Under the pieces are notes generated by a model. That model was not told where the DNA came from. It did no database searches and saw only the letters and a list, made by a program, of their open reading frames with translations. Position numbers and translations under genes: made by a program. From Burhinus oedicnemus (taxonomy: Eukaryota > Chordata > Aves > Charadriiformes > Burhinidae), in the NCBI GenBank assembly GCA_008921705.1, contig VFFE01007257.1, positions 2,013,903-2,077,902 on the forward strand: DNA of 64,000 nucleotides, read 5' to 3'. Positions 54,401 to 63,400 of the stretch are shown in pieces; position 1 is the first letter of the stretch; each line of letters begins with the position of its first letter.

Positions 54401-57400
54401 CTCTAGTTAAACATATTTATTCTCAATGCTCTTATGGGTCAAGAAATTTCCTCAGGAAACATCAGTGGTAAAAAGTGGTCATATTGGTTTAGTCTCTAAG
54501 GAATAATACTGAGAATGGTCAAGTGACAGTGGCTATTTGGAGAAAAATCAGGCTTACTTGATAGGAAATGAAAAGCAATCAGATGTCAAACTCTGAAGGG
54601 AGGAGATGTTAGAGCTATGGAGTTAAAAAAAGAAACTTCCCAAACCAGAACAAAAATACATACCAACCTTTCTTCAGTCTTGTTCCATTTAGTCCTCAGC
54701 TATGACACATTTTTCTGTGTATCATATTAACTTGAGAGTCAGCCCTAAGTTATTTTTATACCCACAAAAATATATCCCCAAAATTATAATGCCCTGAATC
54801 AGTAATATTTTAGTAATACTCTGCAATTGATTAAGGACACCTCTAGCACTGTTATATCCCTGAAGATACTAGCCAGATATTTCCTTTGTAAATTACCAGA
54901 TAGCTCGTGGAAAGTGAGCAGGCGTGATAAATGAGCTGTAGTTTTCTAGACTGCACTTGTTAACAGATGTATTTACACATTTCACAATCTAACGGTAGGG
55001 ATGGTACATGTTACTGCCAAATGTTAGATGAAATGTTACCAAACAAGTCTCCCAACAAATTCCCATCATGTTGACTATTAGGATCGGCCTCCCATGTGCA
55101 ATTTTTCATGCCTTGTCCTCAATCAAGATTTTTCAAGCCATTGTTACTATTTTAATTATCCTTTCCTTACTCACCAACACTTGAAAAGTACGTATTTACA
55201 CGAACCAAGAAATTGCAGAATGCCTGTCTAGAGCCTTGTGCCACTTAAAATTTTTAAAATACTTGGTAAGATTAATAAGTAAATACAAAAAAAAAAATCA
55301 CATCAAAAATGTAAATCTGATTCCATTTCTATTTTATATTGCTCTTCACAGAGCTCTCCCTTCCAGACAATGTCAGAGCAATTTTGTTGTGCCTGAGCCA
55401 GCTGCTCTGTATCTGACTTCCCATAAGCAGTTTGACAGTTTAACGCGTTTAGTGAGAATTAGCAAACCGCTGAACGCCACTCCCATGCCACTGGCTGGTC
55501 AGCCCCAGGTGTTACTGAGTTGCTATTAGTGACAGCGCGGCCTCGGGCAGAGAAACAGGATGCGATTCCTTGGGGAAGACACGGATAAGGGCTTCCTGGA
55601 GGAGTTGTCATTCCTCTCTGTTTTCTGGAGAGGAACAAGCAGAGGCCATATCGTGCTGGACCATTTGCATCTGCTGTACCACATGAAGCAGCACACTGGG
55701 GTACACTAGGGCAGATGTAGTGATAGCATAAAGAAACGTATAGCTCCCGCAGTAGCGTGACCTGAGGCAGTACACACCTTGTCATATAACCTGGCCCAGT
55801 CACGCAGGAGCCCCAGTGAACACGCAATGCATCCTGCTCCAAGAACTGTCTTAGGCTGTTGAGTCCCGCCACACAGCTCGGATATCTTACCTGTGTCCAT
55901 GACTGGTGGTGGCTTTAATGCCACTTGAATAATCTACAACATGCTGGGCTCAAAACCCTGCCCATGGGGCATTCAGAATTGTAACAAAATATAATATTAG
56001 GAATGTCTTAAGCCTGATGGTTACCAGTTCCTCATGGATGCATGGTAATACCAGCTAATGTGTTCAGACACAGACAGGATTTTGTCGCAGCGCCGTCTGA
56101 ACAGCAACCATGCAACAATACAATGACAATTCACATTCAGCAGAGCGTGATCTGTAAGAGCATCTTAGGGATGTGTCGTGCTCAGCGCACTTTGAACACA
56201 TAAAAGACAAAAATTAATCTGGTGGTGCTACTACAATCATGCCATTTCTTTATACAGTAATGTGTATAAATGTTCACATCTCTAAAAATACGTTCATTTA
56301 TCAGCATCTTAAATTTAAAGGTCTCAGGAAACAGTGCTTTTGTCAAGGGGCTTATAATTGCCCAAGATACCATTAGATTAGTTTCTTTACATGTCTTTAA
56401 GGACAGCTGAGCAATCAGAAGAAAAAGAACCACCAAAAAAAACCCACCCCACACTCAAAAAGTTTAGCTTCTATTAAAAGTGAATTCTGATTTGACTGCC
56501 TGTGATACTTTTTCAGTAACTTCCTAAAAACCTCCAAACTTTCAAGCTTTGCTAGCACAAATATAAAACTGAAACTAAAGCTTATGTATTAGATGTTTTT
56601 GTCAGAACAGATTTTAAGTTGTTTTTAATTATCGTGTCTGCATTTCATGCTGCACTTGTTAGTTACAAGTTGCATGCACTTAGGAAACAGAAATAATTGA
56701 AAAACCACATTTATTAGTAGTATTTTCAAGAACTTTACACAGAGCATTTGAAACTCCAGAAATATTTGTTAGAGAAATGTGTGAATAACTCTGGATCATG
56801 GAGTTTCTGAATAGCAGGGGCTTTGGAGATAACTTTTGCACAAACTAAATAGCAGAATACACTAATAACTAGAAAACATACTTAAATCTAATTTTACACC
56901 TAAAAGCGCATATATTTCAGAAATTTGAAAGTGAGGAAAGCAATTTTGCTCCTACCTCTTCCAAAGCCCATAATGAATCAACCACAGGCTTGATCTTCTT
57001 ATTGGTATATAGATTTAGGAGTTTGTCCATCACACCCTTGATCAGGCTACCTCGATTCTGTTTGAAAAGTAGGTTCAACAGAGAAAATCCAGCAATGACT
57101 TTGTTCTCCTCATACAGCTTGATAGGATTTACTTTCTCAACCTGCCACCACTGGAAAGCAATAAACAGCAGCAGGATTAGAAAAACACTTTTCAAGAAAG
57201 TACAGAAAAGTTCACAAGAAAACTGTCTGGGCAGATGTGATACACAACTCATCTGTCAGATCTGAAGCAACAGCCAAGAGAAGCAGTAAGGATATTATTT
57301 AAGGAAGAGGCAAAAAAGTATGCGGCTGACTGGCATGCGGAAATAAAACACAGACTTGTCTTGCATGAGATTAGGGTGTAAAAAGAATGGGAATGGTGAA

Positions 57401-60400
57401 CAGATCTGGTTTTAGGACGTGGGTCTAGAAGTAAGGAATTTGGACCTCCCTTCTTTCCTCTGCTATCCTTTGTTATCTCAAGAAAGCCATGCCACCTTCC
57501 CAAACGGTCGCCAGCAACTCCTGACTATTACTCTTTCAAAAACAAGGAAACCATCCACTGCTTATCGGCTTTCCCCCCATTATTATGTTTGTGATATTTG
57601 AGCAAGCCTCATGATACCTAATGAAATTATTTTATCTCATTTAGCCCAAGAGCATCCTTGAGACTGAGATCCCACTTCCTAGCAAGTTTTACTCAAATGG
57701 GTCAATTTTTAATCAAAGTTTTCATACAATTTTCATGAGTTAATTTTACATTATAAACTAGTTATACGTTCTTGGAAAATCTGATATACTTTTTTTTTAA
57801 TTTATCCATATTCAGCCAATAAACACCAGTGCTATCAGAAAAACATTATAGTTGAAACTGATTTTGTTGGGCCAACCTACCCTACAAATTATATGCATAC
57901 GGATGTTTATATTAACAGTAAAAAGGCTGCATAGTAAAGGTTATCTTGTTTTAGTTCACAAACACATGACAATAAAAAAGATCGTGCCACTACAACCATT
58001 AAGAAAATGTAGGAGGCAAAAAGAATAACTTCTTGCTAAAGTTTTGATTTATCTTGTTTTCTATTATATAGAGACTTTTGAAGCTAATTTCTCCTGGGAA
58101 GGGGTTGTTGCGGGAAGCTGTAAATGAGCTCTTGGCACAAAGATCGTATGACAGATCTTCAGTCAAGAAGATCTTCTCCCTTTGTTTCTCTTGTCTGAAG
58201 GAATCACTTTCACACCTAGTTAAATTATTTCTCGCTAGCAGCTTCTTTGATATATTTGTCTCTTTTCAATCTCTAGGATTTCTGAGCAGATTGTTGTTGT
58301 AGTAAGCTGAAGAAAAAAATTAACATTTGAATTTTAGATTTGGTTACATCGTCAATTAGGAAACAAATGCATGTCACTTGAACATGGAGAACTGAAAAAT
58401 GTATTTCTGTATGGAACTAACTTCTGCAAAGCTGGAAATGACTGGACACAATCTCCATCGTAAAGAGAGAGACCTCCTTTAATATCTCCTTTAATTCAAT
58501 GCACTGTCCTGACAGGGTTTTCAGATATGAGGAACCTACAGGGTACAGTTATCCATGGATAAGATGTTCTGCTGTAAGTAAATAAATAATGCAGTCTAAC
58601 TTTAAACTTAGCTGTATAAGAGATACATGTCTGATAGCTAACAATTTAAATATGCATTGCACACAGATCCAATTCCTGTCTAGCTGTCATGTCAGAAGAA
58701 AACACGTCAGACCACATCGCAGTCAGAAAAACGCTCTTTTTAGCAACATCAGACATAACAACTTAGTAGAGATAAATGAGAATAATAAGATGAAAATGCT
58801 ACAGAAAAGACTGAAGTTAGAGGAAAGGGCAGAATCACAGCACTGGGATACTTACTGATTTTGCAAAACTGAAGAAGCTTTTTGTCTCCCCAGTAACCAT
58901 GTTAGATGAACCTGTAAAAGATGAGTATATTCACGCAAAACTTACTACAGGCTGACAAACAGTCCATTTATTATATGTAAAACAATTTCGATGATTTGTA
59001 TTTAAGAAAAAAAAAAATTCTCCCCAGGTTTAAAAGGGATTAGTAGACATTCTTATACTTTGGGAATATATAACAAAGAGGCCAAGGTGACTGAGCCCTT
59101 CAAGTTTATAGGTATTCCGAGATGACAAAAACAATCTATCAAATATTCCAAAACCAGGAACAGGTTAAGTGCTACTAGGCATCGTGACACCAAAACTCCT
59201 CTATAGCTTGCTCTCTCTGTGGAAAAATGCCATTTGTCTCTGACACACTATTATTTAGCAGTGATCACCACACAGGTATCCTTTCTCTGTATCTATAAGG
59301 ATACATTTATCTGACCACTACATGTGTCACTACACGCACTGTACACTCCAACCTGTTAACAAGCGTAATGACCATCCACTGGCAGGGACTTCATCACAAA
59401 CAGGCAACCAGGTTGGCTTGTACAGTCCAAGCAGATGCTAAGTGACAATGCCTTCGTTATTCCCACCCTGCTAGCTAGTTGAAAGCCCAAGGAAGCAGGT
59501 ATGCTCATCCACAATGCCATTGCACCTTCCGCTGTGACAAAGGCAGATTCTTCATTTCCAAAGTTTACTAATCGCTTCAGCTGTCCTCCTACAGAAGCTT
59601 GGCCTGCTTTATCAACACACAACTTGGCAGCCTGGCAGAACTGTAGGAAAGACATGTTTACTCGGTATGTGGAGCAGTCCATGTACATGAACAGAAGCCT
59701 GGGCTTGAATTCCTCAAAGTCTGGTCAAATAATGATAGCACTCTTCCTGAAATCTTCCTCCAGGCTTCCCCTCCCACAAGAACTATATTACAGTTTCCTT
59801 GGCCACACTGTGATTCCTATGGTGTGTAGAATGAGAGATCCAAGCTTTCTCCTACACTTCTGTATCACACAATCATGCTTAACAATCTTAAATGTGTGTT
59901 TGGTTTCACTTTTGGATTTTTTAAAAATTTTTTGAAGAGTTTCTTTGGATTACCTATTGTTTCTCAACAATTTAGTCCATGCTCAGCTTCACTATAATCC
60001 TTGATTGGAAATGGTCACATTGAGAAAGTAAAACATGGCAGCCTCCAGTTCTGGAAGGAGTGGCATGGGTGATTTTAAGCTTTGCAAAGCTTTTGTTTTG
60101 AAATATGTACCTGGCTTTTTCCACTCACCATACAAAATATAAGTTCCAAGTGGTTTAAGAAGACTGAGGCCTTTCCCAGTATTTTCTCCACAAAGACAGT
60201 CCAAAACAATATCTACTCCATCTGTCGAGATTCTAAAAAGCAAGAAAGAAATCATAGAACATAGAATCATAGTATACCAGGTTGGAAGCGACCTCAAGGG
60301 ACCTCAAACCTCACTTTGCAATAAGATCCACAGGACTGGTCAGCCAGCATGATACAGGCTGACTGTTAACATTTTCCAGGTACTTTAGAAAGGACTCCAA

Positions 60401-63400
60401 GGCTGAGGCTTCGACTGCATGAAAAGGTTGTCCTCATCAAAAGACAATTCAAACTCATTCAGTGCTGGAATGTGAGTTTGTTGGGCTAGCCAACGCACGC
60501 CTTTCAGGCTTAGACAAGTGGGAAAACATCTTATTCCCCCTTTTTGAGGGCTTTCAGTAAAATTATATTATCAAAAAAAGAGGTGATGGATATAAAGCTC
60601 TTTCTGAGGGAATGCGAATGTCAGAGAATGTCTTCTTTGGTCAATGAATGTCATAGAGAAAAAAGACACTTTCGTTATTCATATCCACTTATATTCTTTT
60701 TCTGAATGCCTAAGGAAAGAGCTCTTCTTATTCTAGTTCTTCTCAGATAAAATGATGTCCTTGTAAAGTTATTTACAGAGTCTTCTGTTTCAGACTCTGT
60801 ATCAACTAGACACCAGCAAAGAGTTAAATCAAGCATAAAGATAAGTCACTAAGAGCTAGAAACCCAGCTCTAAGGATACAATCAGGCCATATTATAGAAA
60901 GTAGAAAGTATTTATACAGTTTCAATAAATAGGTTGCATATTTATCATTTTCCAATAAATAGCTTTGTGAATGCAATGTCAATATGATGCTGAAGAAAAA
61001 AATACACCCAAATATCCTGACGTAGTTCTCTTTTTCTGACAAAACACCAGCCTGCAAAATCCTATCACTAGTTCGATCGAAGTCTAATATCCTACCTCCT
61101 GACCGAGTAAATAGCCCAAGTAATAGCAAATTCTTGATTAATACTCTTAAACAATTATGCAAACAACTGCTGCAGACACTACAAGAAAATTGCAACCTGG
61201 AGACTATCAAAGGTTTAAGGGGCAGTCAATAGCATCTAATCCCTGGGAATGTCCATTAGCTCCTGATGACCATGCCTTCCGCCGTGGTATAACTGCAATT
61301 AGAAGTCAGGGAAGAGGTAAAGCTTTATGCCTTGTAATGCATCCTTCTGCTTCCTCACAGAACAAAAGTGATACTCAGACACCCACTGGTTACAAACAGC
61401 AACAAAGTCAGACAACTTTACTCTTTGGTACTGCTGCCATCTGTGCGGTAATAAATTGTTTATATTCAGGCCACCAGATGAGTTTTCACTATAAATGAAT
61501 AATGACTTTGCAACTGAACAGCTTTTGGTAGCTTCCACAGTTGAACTGATTCCTCATCCCCTAGGAATATTTCCACATTCGTATCACCTCTGTGGGTTGG
61601 GGCTTTTTTGTTTGTTCATTTGTTTGGGGTTTTGGGGGTGGTTGGTTGTTTGATTTTTTTTTTTTAAGACAGCTCCCTGATGAAAGCTCTTCCGTGGAAT
61701 ACCCCAGTCACCTGCAATAAAGCAGGTTCCTACCGCTATCCTTTCTCAACCACAGGCCCACCCTCTCCTGCTTGCAGACCCTCAGAGGAAGCACCTTCTC
61801 CTTCCTCTAGGACCTCCCCTGACTCAGTGCACGACATGCAGGCGAAGGCAGAGGAGCTGTATTCCCTGCTGGCCAGCCAAACATTTTAAGCAGAACATAG
61901 TACACAGCTAATATGCAGCAAAGCAAACTACACTGTCCCCCCCAATGCCTCTTTCCAAAGACAATCTAGAAATTCAATTTGTCTTTATAGCATTCTCAGA
62001 ATTACCACTGTACTTTTTTTATTATTATTCTTTCAATGCAAAATAAAATATACACATATCTAAGCAACAAATCAGAGCACTGGCATGTTCTACAGGACGC
62101 CAATTCTGACTTTCAACCAGGACTATCAATTGTGCTAATACTACACACCTCTATACCATGAAAGAAGCCCAAACTAGCTTGTTGGATCTACATTTTATCT
62201 TTTGTACCCGTTGGTTCTCTGCCTCATTGGTCTATTGCTAGGTGAAAAAGTATGTGAAAATGTAGGATCACCAAAAGGGATTTTAACAGACTTAACAGAG
62301 CAGGATTTGTAACCAGGTCTCCTTTTGATTTCAGTAATTACAGTCTGTTACGCAGAGTCAGGGGTGGTGTCAGGGAACTGTCCCAAAAATAACTGTCCTG
62401 ATGAAGGGCAGAAGCAGCCAACATTATCTGCAATCATAAAGTTATCAGAAGTTAAAAGGGCTTTATTCCACTTTTTTTTTTTTCCCCAAAGCACTGATTT
62501 CTGTTTTATCTGCTCCCACATTACATACCCACTTAGATCAGATCTTCTGCTGCCCCTGGCAAGAATTAGGATTAAGGCTGGTGTTGAATTCTGATTAATG
62601 TTTTCAAGTGTTCTTTCTTGCTGAATCAATGTTTGTAAAGTGGGGATTGCTAGAATTCAGTCTTCATCTCACCACAGCAATTTTCCAGGGGCAGTAAAAC
62701 ACAGGTATGTAAACTTCCCCAAGAGAAAGGCCATCAAAGGGCTGAAGAAATGCGCTGCAACTCTTCTGAGCTGTAAGAAAATGGCAGGGCTGTCACCTGC
62801 TGGATAAGTCCTGTCTTTTTTGGTGAAAATTCCCATACAGAAGAATCTTCCTGAGATATAAAATGGCCTTTGTGATGGAACATTTCAAATGTTCTCTTAA
62901 CCCCTCGGGAGTGCTCCAGAAACAGCAGCAATACACCCTGCTTTCTCCTCCAACACCAGCCTGGATTGCTAACAGCTCAGACAGAAGTCTGCTCTATGTT
63001 GAAGGCTGCCTTTGAGGGCTAGTAACCCTCGGACTAAGAGGCCTCCTGAGACTTTGCACGTCACTCTGCGGAACGCGCAAGTTTGACAGGAAGCCTGTCA
63101 ACTGTACTACCTTGGGGTGCCCCCATGAGAAATTCCTTGGTTTATGCCCAGCTACATAGTCCAGTATTTTGACAGATACAAGATGAAGGGAAAACATTAT
63201 TCTAATCTGTCTGACAAGTAAAATCAAAAAGACATTTTTTACTAAGATTTTCTTACCAATTCTAAACTTCTGCCACCTGTATCAACATCAATATCTAAAA
63301 ACAGAAAACTGGAAAACAAAGTATTTGAAAGCATGTAAACAGAAACACACATGATGACTTCAAAAGGCAACAGCATGATTCTAATCTGAATGCAAACAAA

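Larger units (their letters stand above)
26570..56955 (-). other. VAT1L: VAT1L giant intron (about 30.4 kb)
   Basis: The intron joins WALEE to VKEAMQ in phase 0. The peptide is continuous with the known protein, so no coding exon is missing inside. It holds one identified LINE (CR1, about 52504-53838), several simple-sequence tracts listed separately, and a poly(A) stretch with an upstream AATAAA on the plus strand near 39582-39631. The remaining sequence is AT-rich and without supportable genes on either strand. The longest unexplained frames (50714-51088 and 55459-55872, minus) have no recognisable motif. Confidence 0.85.

Noticed and set aside
55459..55872. 137-codon minus-strand frame
   Set aside because: Cysteine- and proline-rich low-similarity translation in a GC-richer patch, with no supporting splice or promoter signals.
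60824..61498. Two overlapping frames of 128 (minus) and 113 (plus) codons
   Set aside because: I tested them as retroviral or transposon remnants by eye and found no catalytic or structural motif. They may be chance.
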